Positions 21,401 to 28,912 of a DNA stretch of 64,000 nucleotides are shown piece by piece. The first letter of the stretch is position 1. The number at the start of each line of letters is the position of its first letter. Under the pieces are notes generated by a model, which saw only the letters and a list, made by a program, of their open reading frames with translations, was not told the origin of the DNA and did no database searches. Source of the stretch: a virus; the IMG/VR virus record IMGVR_UViG_3300008119_000003, positions 1 to 64,000 of that record. One strand, written 5' to 3'. A program made the position numbers and the translations under genes.

Positions 21401-24155
21401 CCTTAGTAATTACTTTGCTAGACTTAAGAATGGTGAAGAGGTTACTCCAGCAGAAAGAATGGAAGCTAACGATCTCCTTGTTAAGAAAAGTAAAAATGAA
21501 TTAAAAGAAGGAGATAGAAAAAGATTATACGAATTATGGGAAGATCTTGCTGAGTTACAGACATCAATACCTACAGACTATTATGTAGATACTATAAACA
21601 ACTTGATGAGTTATGTAGATCTAGAAGAGATGCAAAACCGATTCAAGTTTAAGGATATTGATAAGACTAATGCTCATCAAATTCTTACCGAAGAATTCTT
21701 AGATTTCTTAGACGAACAAAGCGAAGAAGTTGCTGATTGGTTTAGAACAAACCATATCCTGTCTAGAGCTACTGATAAGGACGGTAACGAGTATATGAAG
21801 ATCCAACGTGTTAAAGCTTGGAGCGTTACTCGACCTAAATCTGCAGAGTACTTAGAGACTCACGAGTTTAAAAACTCTGACGGCGAAATAGAAGTTCTTC
21901 CGTCTGTTCCTAATATGACTTATTATGATAGAGTTGTTAAAGATCAATATGTAACCAAAGAAGTTACTATGTTAGAAGCATTAGAGATGGGAGACCCTAC
22001 TCTAGCTAACAAAGATAACAAAGGTCAATGGTTACCAAGACTTGATGCTCCAGACGATAGATATATTAACCATGAATATTTTGATGTAGCTAAAAATAAC
22101 AAAGCATTACATGCTGCTATTATAGCTTTATCTAAATGGCATCTAGAGTTTCAAGAAGGAAATCCTAACCCATCTAAGTTGTATTTGGATATCCCTCGTT
22201 TTATGCGAAGCGGTTATGAAGCTAACCTGAACATGTTTACTGCAGAAGGTAAAGATCAAAATCCTATCAGTAGATGGTGGAAACGATTCCGAGCATTCTG
22301 GGGTGGAAGCGACGATGACTACGACAGAGGTTATGACTTTACTACTCAGCAGGAAATGATCAAGGGAGATATGTTCGACGATCAATATGCGGGCGTACCA
22401 ATTAATGGTCTAGCCGATATTGAAACCGTTAACGTATCTATGGATCTTACTTACGGTATAATGAGATACATGATCTCTGCTGAAAAACAAAGAGCTCTCA
22501 TAGAAATGAATCCTATGGCAAGAGCTTTACAAACAGTACTTTCTGACCCAGATAATGTAGTAAGACAAGTAAAGGGTATAAGCAAAGACATGCTTGACAA
22601 CTTTAGTTTAAGTAACATGTTTGAGAGAGGAACCAAACTTCTTAGAAAGGGAGAGAAATCTGTAAGGCAAAAAGCTATTGATAACTTTGTAGAAAGAGAA
22701 TTTGAAGGTAAACTAAACAAAGGGGTAGTCGGAGTAGACTCTGATAACGTATGGGTACATAAGCTAGCAGATAATATCATGGGAGCATCAGCTTTCGGAT
22801 ACTTTGCTATGGATATCCCATCAGCATTAAAGAACTCCTTTGGTCTACGTATCCAATCTCTCATTGAATCAGCCGGAGGCAAGTACTTTAATCATACTAG
22901 CTATGCAGAAGGTACTATGTTTTCAAATAAAGTTAGTTGGGAAATCAGTTTAGAAGTATATAAGTTTGGACCTAAGTCCCATAATACTCAGCTAGTTGAG
23001 ATCTTTGACGCATATCAAGGAAGATTCCAAGATAAGTTTGTTGAACACGGATCTAGATCTTTAACTAAAGATGCATTAGGAGGATTAAGCTGGATGACAA
23101 GTTTCCGTAAATGGACAGAATTAAATTCAACTCTTTCCATCTTCGGAGCAATGATGCATCACGAAAAGAATGTTACGCAAACTATAAACGGCGTAACTAA
23201 AAAGATAAAATATATAGATGCTTGGGAAACAGTAGATGGTCAGATCAGATTAAAGGAAGGTGTTGATCCAGAATGGGGAATAGGAGGAACTAAATTTAAA
23301 GCATTTAAGAATAGAGTACAAGGTGTTGTAAATAACCTTGCCGGTTCCTTTGCTAAGTTTGATTACTCTGAAGCAGATAGATATGTAGCATTCCGATTTG
23401 CTATTGCATTTAAGCGCTGGTTCTTACGTATGTTTATGAACCGTTTACAGCACAGAGGATCTCTAAGAAAAGGAACAGCTCGTGCTAGATTTGACGCAGC
23501 AGTAGGAGATACAGCTATGGGTTTCCACTTAGAAGCTTTAATGGCCGCAGGAAGAGTAATAAAAACAAAAGGCGAGTATGCTATGTTTTTATCTGATACA
23601 GAGAAAGCTGCTATGTTAAAAACAATAATGGACGTAGCCTATGTTATGGCATTTAGTATGGCCATTTCTATGATATTTGGATTTGATGAGGATGATCCAC
23701 AAAAGTTTGCTAAGCTACGTGCACGATCAGGACCACTACCATTCTTAGGAGTGTCTGATAATGAAAAAGAGTTTAACTTGGGAGGATGGTTCACAAACCA
23801 CGCCTTGTATATGACTATGCAACTAAAGAACGAATCTATGCAATGGTTACCTATACCAGGATACGGTGCTGATAACTATATAGATTTGTTAAGTATGGAA
23901 TCTGTATCTATGAATAATACATGGGATAACTATAAAAAGATTTTTGCTGGATCCGCACTTCATTTAGGTAACTACATGTTTGGAACAGACGATTCTAAAG
24001 CATACTTTGATCAACGAGAAGGACCATACGAATGGATGCAGAAGGATGGATCTAAAGTACTAACTTATATAGCTCGTTCATTAGGTCTAAGTGGGAAAAC
24101 TTTATCGCCAGATATGGCAATTATAAACTGGGTTAAAGGACAAAACTGGAGATAA
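18429..24155 (+). CDS. Giant virion-type protein with zincin protease motif
   Basis: 1908 residues, 11 bases after the RNA polymerase gene. A zincin metalloprotease motif HEFAH sits at residues 173-177, preceded by a beta strand (FFFGGVVYMIPE) and followed by a glutamate-bearing EEALVKSL segment and an amphipathic helix, the same pattern as in the two upstream giant proteins. The middle is mostly long charged helices, likely coiled coil. A hydrophobic stretch near 1733-1752 (AYVMAFSMAISMIFGF) could be membrane-seeking. The length, lack of catalytic domains other than the zincin and position after the polymerase fit a packaged cargo protein that leaves the capsid with the genome. Whether the protease is active on the phage's own giant proteins is unknown. 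Confidence 0.8.
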   Translation: MSVCPLPNSLNELTEYAKQIGLGPRASTEVLRAFMQKNRNLPMGAEPIVPTNEEFKALMDNMDVWNTEGRQVIMPDLYAGFGDNMNAFPEYSVLVNPIKLDAQSQANLKAAATVTVLAQKLSSNLGVPYQFITPAEAAELTKNVNTWKGQSAFFFGGVVYMIPELVTEKSVLHEFAHPLIRAIRISNPTLFTKLTNELKNSPNGTRLLAEAREEYSDLTADDPIILEEALVKSLTAQAVDKTDSAFNKFIKNFLFALRQILRKVFGDMPQKVKVENLDQNTTLAELGDMLILEQFDINLEGVSQEDVAAYINDVNEYVKALQDFNKNDLQQSTNLFFEMVKKQINLLEKNKDYDGMKKILKDAFDRPDLEQLFANLAPYQDISSFLTNEMSKLKRDAEFARKHTEAFVNSLIRTKYMINRLNKELVRLVKDPNSKSNVATVFYYNNIINYWENFLDDFQKKLTDVENGVDSSNPIFELMGSIASEISIARTNTSKIYFAGTSEIIKETLGPMQERIDQRFKDLMDDLKKRGASQEIMELRQKDYWGLSGDNLRTFLSLKQRVEAGENLSGSENEVYERLRDISYKEGAYLTEQKIEFLMLGRLGDAHALNSFLEGFIYNQDPVVFGFATFVKNRMTDVFTTAQQKGNAFLTNVKPLLEAAGYNQSNPAEFGRRATFLDKKGGTNKDTGVFEGKEVHTLLNPFKGYRADVAKMRDEIRAAEIVAAQTGNTDEVLALKLKKQKFEREYFHTDFTKEYYERYEVFRKGDNDIIGAKAEMARQEILAKIQNLTTGMGNQTTLERLDAAEELDTLWRQYRQLHSNYLPSGELKRKEDLEIAERLREFRAISRELYREELLPDLFTNSLAAHEQFLIDRKYEKNSPAFNRLREKWIMQNTRIKIKDSFYEKQKQILDEIKAITAKLPKDSQIEATISELYEKLSQLMSPYRDDDMQPEATAMDIRNIAEIKRVEQLLDLAKKNVAKASGLTANEHEILSNYFARLKNGEEVTPAERMEANDLLVKKSKNELKEGDRKRLYELWEDLAELQTSIPTDYYVDTINNLMSYVDLEEMQNRFKFKDIDKTNAHQILTEEFLDFLDEQSEEVADWFRTNHILSRATDKDGNEYMKIQRVKAWSVTRPKSAEYLETHEFKNSDGEIEVLPSVPNMTYYDRVVKDQYVTKEVTMLEALEMGDPTLANKDNKGQWLPRLDAPDDRYINHEYFDVAKNNKALHAAIIALSKWHLEFQEGNPNPSKLYLDIPRFMRSGYEANLNMFTAEGKDQNPISRWWKRFRAFWGGSDDDYDRGYDFTTQQEMIKGDMFDDQYAGVPINGLADIETVNVSMDLTYGIMRYMISAEKQRALIEMNPMARALQTVLSDPDNVVRQVKGISKDMLDNFSLSNMFERGTKLLRKGEKSVRQKAIDNFVEREFEGKLNKGVVGVDSDNVWVHKLADNIMGASAFGYFAMDIPSALKNSFGLRIQSLIESAGGKYFNHTSYAEGTMFSNKVSWEISLEVYKFGPKSHNTQLVEIFDAYQGRFQDKFVEHGSRSLTKDALGGLSWMTSFRKWTELNSTLSIFGAMMHHEKNVTQTINGVTKKIKYIDAWETVDGQIRLKEGVDPEWGIGGTKFKAFKNRVQGVVNNLAGSFAKFDYSEADRYVAFRFAIAFKRWFLRMFMNRLQHRGSLRKGTARARFDAAVGDTAMGFHLEALMAAGRVIKTKGEYAMFLSDTEKAAMLKTIMDVAYVMAFSMAISMIFGFDEDDPQKFAKLRARSGPLPFLGVSDNEKEFNLGGWFTNHALYMTMQLKNESMQWLPIPGYGADNYIDLLSMESVSMNNTWDNYKKIFAGSALHLGNYMFGTDDSKAYFDQREGPYEWMQKDGSKVLTYIARSLGLSGKTLSPDMAIINWVKGQNWR

Positions 24156-24160
24156 TTAAT

Positions 24161-24168
24161 TATATTTG
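24161..24168 (+). promoter_or_regulatory. Bacteroidota-type -7 box TATATTTG, leaderless arrangement
   Basis: TATATTTG matches TAnnTTTG and is followed by ATAT and then the ATG of the lysis gene at 24173. The same spacing (TTTG-ATAT-ATG) recurs at 62893-62905. No clear -33 TTTG is seen upstream, so this one is weaker. Confidence 0.45.
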
Positions 24169-24172
24169 ATAT

Positions 24173-24718
24173 ATGAAAAAGTACTCTTACAAAGAACTAG
24201 AAGCAGAATTTGCTAGACTAGGTTATCAATGGCCAACCTTACACGTTATTGGAACAAGGTCTAAGGCTAATGAGAAAAACAAGTTTGATGACTATCTTTA
24301 TTTGGTAAATGGTCCTATAATGTTTCCATATACCGCTACTACTAATCCTGGTACACACTGGTTAAAAAACTTGCTAAACCCAAAAGGTACAGCAGTATTG
24401 AAACCCGGACAGTATGTCGACAGTTGGAAGTTGGGATTACACCAAGGTAAATATACAGCATTAGTACAAGCTAAACCTGTTACTGTATACCGTGATGGAG
24501 ACAAGGATGATTTAGCTGAGGAGACAAAGACTGAGGATACAGGTATGTTTGGTATTAACATCCACCGTGCTAACCCATCAGCTATCTCTAGCATTATAGA
24601 TAAATGGTCAGCAGGATGTCAAGTAGTCAACAACCCTAAAGAGTACCATCATCTTATATCAGCATGTAAGGGGTCAGGTAAAAACTTGTTTACTTACACC
24701 TTGCTAAGAGAGTTCTAA
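24173..24718 (+). CDS. Cell-wall enzyme, YkuD (L,D-transpeptidase)-like; probable endolysin
   Basis: 181 residues. The C-terminal half has an IHRAN histidine (H131) and a SAGCQV cysteine (C149), the H...SxGC layout of the YkuD/L,D-transpeptidase catalytic pair. The preceding GLHQGKYTALVQ and VTVYRD strands fit that fold. It is the first gene of a compact cassette: the next gene (holin-like) overlaps by one base, and two envelope proteins follow, so a role in peptidoglycan attack at lysis is likely. No signal peptide is visible, so export would depend on the holin. The catalytic assignment is from motif only; an amidase or peptidase of the same fold is possible. Confidence 0.6.
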   Translation: MKKYSYKELEAEFARLGYQWPTLHVIGTRSKANEKNKFDDYLYLVNGPIMFPYTATTNPGTHWLKNLLNPKGTAVLKPGQYVDSWKLGLHQGKYTALVQAKPVTVYRDGDKDDLAEETKTEDTGMFGINIHRANPSAISSIIDKWSAGCQVVNNPKEYHHLISACKGSGKNLFTYTLLREF

Positions 24719-24999
24719 TGAAGAAGTGGATCCTATCCATATTAAGCAAAGACGGGGACCAGAGTTCTAAAAGACTTGTAGGCCTCTACTGTGTTCTTAC
24801 AGGATCTATCTTAGCATGGATAGCTACATTCACAGAGTACAAATGCCCAGAGTACATGTATAACACAATTATGTTTATAGGTGGTGGGGTATTTGTAGGA
24901 ACTATGATCGAGGGGGTTTTTACACAAAGAATAAATATACCTTTTAAACCTAAAGAAGATGCCAATGACAACACGTCAACTGAAGAAGCTGTACAGTGA
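24718..24999 (+). CDS. Holin-like small membrane protein
   Basis: 93 residues with two hydrophobic segments (about 21-40 and 50-68), a short linker containing KCPEY, a glycine-rich second segment (FIGGGVFVGTMIEGVF) and a charged, acidic C-terminal tail. Size, topology and position directly after the probable endolysin (TAATG overlap) fit a holin. The 3' end overlaps the next gene by 41 bases. Confidence 0.6.
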   Translation: MKKWILSILSKDGDQSSKRLVGLYCVLTGSILAWIATFTEYKCPEYMYNTIMFIGGGVFVGTMIEGVFTQRINIPFKPKEDANDNTSTEEAVQ

Positions 25000-25330
25000 T
25001 ATAGCTGTTATAGTAGCCCTTGTAGCTTTTGTAGCCTTTATTGTAATATTACAATATAAGAATAAGGTAAAAGATCTTAAGATAGAAGATCTTAAACGTC
25101 AGTCATATGCCAATGATATTAGAGATAGTATTATTATAGATTCTTTAAAGTTTAAGATACTACAAGATAGTCTCCATATAGTTGATATTCAACGAGTTAA
25201 CCGTATAAACACTATAAATAAACAAGATGACAAAGACAAAGGTAACAGGGATATTGTTATTGCTATTATCCCTAACGCAAATGATGAGCAGCGTGACCGT
25301 ATATGGACAGCTTACTCCCCAAAGAATTAA
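24959..25330 (+). CDS. Inner-membrane spanin-like protein
   Basis: 123 residues: a short basic N-terminus, one transmembrane helix (about 17-31, IAVIVALVAFVAFIVIL), then a charged, helix-forming region and a short C-terminus. This is the topology of an i-spanin (Rz type). Its last 104 bases overlap, in another frame, the start of the next gene, which begins with a signal peptide. That nested arrangement is typical of Rz/Rz1 pairs. No sequence family is recognised, so the call rests on topology and position. Confidence 0.5.
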   Translation: MPMTTRQLKKLYSDIAVIVALVAFVAFIVILQYKNKVKDLKIEDLKRQSYANDIRDSIIIDSLKFKILQDSLHIVDIQRVNRINTINKQDDKDKGNRDIVIAIIPNANDEQRDRIWTAYSPKN

Positions 25331-25691
25331 GTACAATGATACTAAAGGTATCTTCTTCACAGATAAACAAGAGGAGATCTTGCTTAAATCTATTGTGGAC
25401 TACGACTACTTGCAGAAAAGTATTGCAAGAAAAGACGAGATCATCAAGACTTATGAACTCCGCATCGTCGACAAAGATTACGAGATCAAGAAAGCAGCCG
25501 ATCAACTCGTTAAAGCAAATGAGAGAACAACAGATTGCCTGGATCACAATGCAGAGCTACAGTCGTACTTGGTAGAAACTCGAGATTCTCTGCATACTTC
25601 ACAAAATAATCTAGGATTAGCAAAAAGAAATAACTGGATATTTGGAGGAGTATCACTTTTTTTGTTAACTTTACTTATAGTAACTAACTAA
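25227..25691 (+). CDS. Secreted coiled-coil protein, possible outer spanin partner
   Basis: 154 residues. An N-terminal signal peptide (TGILLLLLSL, probable cleavage after VYG near residue 27) is followed by a long charged coiled coil (about 45-125) and a C-terminal transmembrane helix (about 134-151) ending VTN. There is no lipobox cysteine, so it is not a classic Rz1 lipoprotein; the C-terminal anchor recalls unimolecular spanins. The start lies inside the preceding gene; the signal peptide supports this start. Likely an envelope-spanning lysis protein (inference from topology and context). Confidence 0.5.
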   Translation: MTKTKVTGILLLLLSLTQMMSSVTVYGQLTPQRIKYNDTKGIFFTDKQEEILLKSIVDYDYLQKSIARKDEIIKTYELRIVDKDYEIKKAADQLVKANERTTDCLDHNAELQSYLVETRDSLHTSQNNLGLAKRNNWIFGGVSLFLLTLLIVTN

Positions 25692-25702
25692 TACATAATA
25701 CA

Positions 25703-25843
25703 ATGGCTGAAAAACCTAAAGTGATCGTAGCTCCAATGACAGCTTTATCACGTGTTAACGGTAAAAATTTTAAGAAAGGTGGCGCGGTAGGTAAAGCAAA
25801 TGCTAAACCTAAAATGTTCATGAAGAAAATGGGCAAGAAGTAA
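25703..25843 (+). CDS. Small basic protein (46 residues)
   Basis: Reads MAEKPKVIVAPMTALSRV..., ending in the lysine/methionine-rich MFMKKMGKK; net charge is strongly positive. It starts 11 bases after the spanin-like gene, and its stop abuts the start of the next gene. Small lysine-rich proteins of this kind are often DNA-associated virion proteins, but no function can be assigned. Confidence 0.65.
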   Translation: MAEKPKVIVAPMTALSRVNGKNFKKGGAVGKANAKPKMFMKKMGKK

Positions 25844-25990
25844 ATGGATAATAACTATCTGTTTCTTAAAGCTCAAGTAAAAGCATTTCATCCTCAGTGG
25901 TCTGAGGAACAAATAGATGCTGAATGTAAAAAAATACTAGCCGGCGAAAGCGAGGACGCAGATGACGGCTGTTTATACTGTGGATCCTAA
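25844..25990 (+). CDS. Small acidic protein with C-terminal CxxC (48 residues)
   Basis: Starts directly after the preceding stop (TAAATG). It is acidic in its second half (GESEDADDG) and ends CLYCGS, a possible half metal site. It has no recognisable family. The tight spacing in a run of short co-directional genes supports translation. Confidence 0.6.
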   Translation: MDNNYLFLKAQVKAFHPQWSEEQIDAECKKILAGESEDADDGCLYCGS

Positions 25991-26002
25991 AAAATTAAAA
26001 CA

Positions 26003-26389
26003 ATGGCAAAGAAAATTTTAAAGAAAGCAGCATTTGGTAGAGAAGTCACTAAATCTGATAGTGGTCAATATAAAACAATTGATACTAATAAAGGTACTAG
26101 AGTAAGAAGAACCGTTAAAGGTGTCATAAAAGGAGCACCTACTGTAGCAGAAGCTAATGCAAATAGAGCTGATGCTATAAAAAATCCTTCTATAGATGTT
26201 AAAAATCAAGCTAAAAGAGTTGCTAATATGGCTGCGCAGTCTCTGGATCCAAAATATGGTACAACCATATTTAAAAACAGTTATGATTCATTCATAAAAA
26301 ATAACGCTGTAGATAAATCAAACGTAAAAAAATACGGAGACTTTAAAAAAGGCGGAACTGCTAAAACAACTACCAAAAAGAAAAAGTAA
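26003..26389 (+). CDS. Basic protein, paralogue of the next gene
   Basis: 128 residues, lysine-rich. The central segment RRTVKGVIKGAPTVAEANAN matches VRTVKGVLAGAAKVDEARAN in the next gene, and KKYGDFKK near the C-terminus matches KSYGDFKD there. So the two are diverged tandem copies. High positive charge and position between lysis and replication modules suggest a small virion or DNA-binding protein. The exact role is unknown. Its stop overlaps the next start by one base. Confidence 0.65.
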   Translation: MAKKILKKAAFGREVTKSDSGQYKTIDTNKGTRVRRTVKGVIKGAPTVAEANANRADAIKNPSIDVKNQAKRVANMAAQSLDPKYGTTIFKNSYDSFIKNNAVDKSNVKKYGDFKKGGTAKTTTKKKK

Positions 26390-26844
26390 TGGCAAAGAAG
26401 AAAAGACCCGAAAAGACAGAGAGTGGTTACTATAGACAAGGTACCTATATAAAGGATGACGGGAGTACTGGTTATGACCGTCCTGTAAGAACTGTAAAAG
26501 GAGTTTTAGCTGGAGCAGCTAAGGTAGATGAAGCTAGAGCAAATAGAGAAAGGAGAGATAATACTGTCGCACCTAAATCGGCAACAGGTTATGTCCCTAC
26601 AGCTAAAGAAGCTGATCAAGCAGCAAAGGAGCGACTTAAATCATATGGTGATTTTAAAGATATGACTCCTGGAATATATAAACCTAAGGGCGTTCCGTAC
26701 CTCCTTCCTGAGCCTACATATTATGAACCTCGTAATCCTGGTTTAGAAAGAGAGAGAAGAGGGGGAACAATTTCAAAACCTGTTACAGCACTAGATCAGG
26801 TAGATAGAATGGAGAAAGCTAAATTCGGTAAAACTAAAAAGTAA
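26389..26844 (+). CDS. Basic protein, paralogue of the preceding gene
   Basis: 151 residues. It shares the TVKGV-GA-EA-ANR block and the YGDFK block with the preceding gene and adds a proline- and arginine-rich C-terminal part (YYEPRNPGLERERRGG). TAATG overlaps on both sides place it in one transcript with its neighbours. Function unknown; a packaged basic protein is plausible. Confidence 0.65.
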   Translation: MAKKKRPEKTESGYYRQGTYIKDDGSTGYDRPVRTVKGVLAGAAKVDEARANRERRDNTVAPKSATGYVPTAKEADQAAKERLKSYGDFKDMTPGIYKPKGVPYLLPEPTYYEPRNPGLERERRGGTISKPVTALDQVDRMEKAKFGKTKK

Positions 26845-26981
26845 TGGCTAAAGTAGCAAGTATAAAAAGCAATGCCCCTAAGCGAGCTAAGGTTAGCCGC
26901 CCAGGGATTATTGCTAAAACTAAAACTAGTCGATTAAAGTCGTCTAAGAATTATAAAAAAGCATATAGAGGTCAGGGTTGA
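26844..26981 (+). CDS. Small very basic protein (45 residues)
   Basis: Starts as TAATG with the previous gene. About a third of its residues are lysine or arginine; the C-terminal KTSRLKSSKNYKKAYRGQG is a motif I associate with small conserved proteins of Bacteroidota phages. It is the last plus-strand gene of the block. Its stop overlaps the stop region of the convergent minus gene by 10 bases, with no terminator between them. Confidence 0.65.
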   Translation: MAKVASIKSNAPKRAKVSRPGIIAKTKTSRLKSSKNYKKAYRGQG

Positions 26982-27358
26982 TCTAAGATCTTCTTGATGT
27001 CGGGTCTAAAATATGTAGGCCCTTTTAAGATCTTTCCGTCTTCTCGGTAAATAGGTTTGCCATCGGCACCTAACTTACTTAAATTCGATCGTTGGATTTC
27101 TTTAAAGACATCCTCGATTTTATCTTGGAGACCATGCTTAAGCACAGTCCCGAAAAGAATGTAGAGCTGGTCCCCCAAAGCATCTGCGATACCCACAAGG
27201 TCATTAGCACGTACCGCTTCAAGGTATTCTGAATTTTCTTCAGCTTGTAGCGAATAGCGTAACTCGCCTTGTTTAATAGGTCCAACAGTTGGGGTCTTAG
27301 CATCTTTTTGATCAAATAAGTAGTGGAACTCTGCCACCATCTCTATATAATTTTTCAT
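26972..27358 (-). CDS. MazG-like nucleotide pyrophosphohydrolase
   Basis: 128 residues of all-helical MazG/HisE type: EENSEYLEA followed by ADALGD, the acidic residues that bind Mg2+ for hydrolysis of nucleoside triphosphates to monophosphates, and the tail EIQRSNLSKLGADGKPI common in phage members. It probably trims the nucleotide pool (dNTP or modified NTP) during replication. It is the last gene of the long leftward block and meets the plus block head-on. Confidence 0.85.
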   Translation of the reverse strand: MKNYIEMVAEFHYLFDQKDAKTPTVGPIKQGELRYSLQAEENSEYLEAVRANDLVGIADALGDQLYILFGTVLKHGLQDKIEDVFKEIQRSNLSKLGADGKPIYREDGKILKGPTYFRPDIKKILDQP

Positions 27359-27374
27359 CTACAGTAATTTACAA

Positions 27375-27887
27375 TCAATAGCCTTTCTCTTCTCCAGGCT
27401 TAGTATAATATTTAACCTTGTCTATGTCATTATCACTACCGTTAGCAGCCATCTTAACAAGACCTAGCATATCAGTATTCTTAGTGTAGTCACTAGTCCA
27501 CATTGATAATCTATCTACAGCAGTTTTGTTATAGAACTTATGCTTCTCATATGCTTCTTTAAGTTTACAGTGTCTTTCATCTTTCTCATTTAACATAGCC
27601 TCTAGTAAGATAAGATAGTTTATAACATCTCCGATCTTCTCAGATACTATTTCATTTTTAACAGGTACATTATCAGACACTATATCTTTTATAGAAACTA
27701 AGTGCTTAGTCATATAACTCCAGAGAACTTCAGCTGATGTGCTGTGGAGGGATAATCCCCCCGCAGCTTCATCAAAGTTTCTGAATACGTTATCATCTTT
27801 AGCATATTCTTTATGCTTAGTAAGTAGAGTCTGGCGTACTAGATCAATACGCTTTTCTACTCGTCTGCTAAAATCTTCTCTTGTCAT
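27375..27887 (-). CDS. DUF1599-like (nucleotide modification associated) protein
   Basis: 170 residues. KHKEYAKDDNVFRNFDEAAG and the helix EKIGDVINYLILLEAML match the DUF1599 pattern (nucleotide modification associated domain 1), a helical MazG-related fold found in phages. It lies 16 bases upstream of the MazG-like gene and overlaps the gene before it by 4 bases (ATGA), so the two probably act together on nucleotides. The substrate is unknown. Confidence 0.6.
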   Translation of the reverse strand: MTREDFSRRVEKRIDLVRQTLLTKHKEYAKDDNVFRNFDEAAGGLSLHSTSAEVLWSYMTKHLVSIKDIVSDNVPVKNEIVSEKIGDVINYLILLEAMLNEKDERHCKLKEAYEKHKFYNKTAVDRLSMWTSDYTKNTDMLGLVKMAANGSDNDIDKVKYYTKPGEEKGY

Positions 27888-28912
27888 AGATCCGGTAGTT
27901 GGAATGTAGGTAATTCTTCGTTCCCAAAGTTAAAGAATTCTTCTTCATCTTGCAATGCTTCTTCTTTGTTTTCACTAATAATTTCCTCGACATTCTCCGG
28001 CTGACCTTCCTCGTAGATTAAATCTAGAGTAATATCATCTATCTTTTCAGAGATATTGTAATCATTCATTTCTTCTTTTCTTTCAACCTCATCGATTACA
28101 TCTAGTAGACTTAACTGGTTAGTGGGTTGTACATCCTCCTGTACAGATTCTTGTACAAATTCCGTAGGATAATCCATCTGTGTTAAAGTAGTTAACGCAA
28201 AGTATTTGTTAATAACTTTGTGGCATTCTGATTGATCCTCAAACCAGTTCTTAGGATGAGACATACGTAATGCAGTAGCTACACAGTTGTAGAAGTTCCA
28301 TGCATTCGTATGGTCTATGTTATCAAATAAGACAACCTTGCCAATAAGACTATCTCTTACGGAAGATACTTGTTCCTTATTAAGACACTGCTTGTCAATA
28401 AACATCTCACCTACTAATTGCGAGTAAGTATACAAGCTAGCAGTCTGATTAATAAGTATATCTCTTGATGCAAGTAAGTCAGCATAGTGAGCATTAGCCA
28501 TATTCAATTGTGTTTGAATCATAGCAATAGCTTCTTCATCAGCCTTACCTGTATGCTTTCTAGCATAACTAGATAAGTTACCAGCAAAGATATAGTTACC
28601 AGTCTTCGGAATGTAAACTCCAACTCCACATTTAAACCTCATAGATTTGTCATACGAGTTACCCCATATAAACATCATCTTCATATCTGGATCTGTACCC
28701 TGATCTAGGATATAGATTCCATTTGCAACATTACCGCCAATACTTGCACGGTATAATTCTGATTCTACATTAAAGCCACGAGTAGCAAGTTCTTCATGAA
28801 CTTTATCTATAATAGATTTGTGGCTAATAGGAGTATAGCGCCCCCCGTGATTGGGGAGAGCTACACCTTCTAAATATTCTCTGGTAATACCAGTAGGAAT
28901 TCTTTTACTCAT
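27884..28912 (-). CDS. Conserved phage protein, possibly DUF932-like
   Basis: 342 residues. The N-terminal two thirds show features seen in the DUF932 phage/plasmid family: VSH-type start (YTPISHKSIIDKVHEEL), an NGIYILD strand, and WGNSYDKSMRFKCGVGVY, followed by long helices. The last 90 residues are highly acidic and low complexity. DUF932 proteins have no established biochemical role. It sits immediately after the DNA polymerase gene (1-base overlap), suggesting a replication link. The family call is tentative. Confidence 0.5.
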   Translation of the reverse strand: MSKRIPTGITREYLEGVALPNHGGRYTPISHKSIIDKVHEELATRGFNVESELYRASIGGNVANGIYILDQGTDPDMKMMFIWGNSYDKSMRFKCGVGVYIPKTGNYIFAGNLSSYARKHTGKADEEAIAMIQTQLNMANAHYADLLASRDILINQTASLYTYSQLVGEMFIDKQCLNKEQVSSVRDSLIGKVVLFDNIDHTNAWNFYNCVATALRMSHPKNWFEDQSECHKVINKYFALTTLTQMDYPTEFVQESVQEDVQPTNQLSLLDVIDEVERKEEMNDYNISEKIDDITLDLIYEEGQPENVEEIISENKEEALQDEEEFFNFGNEELPTFQLPDL

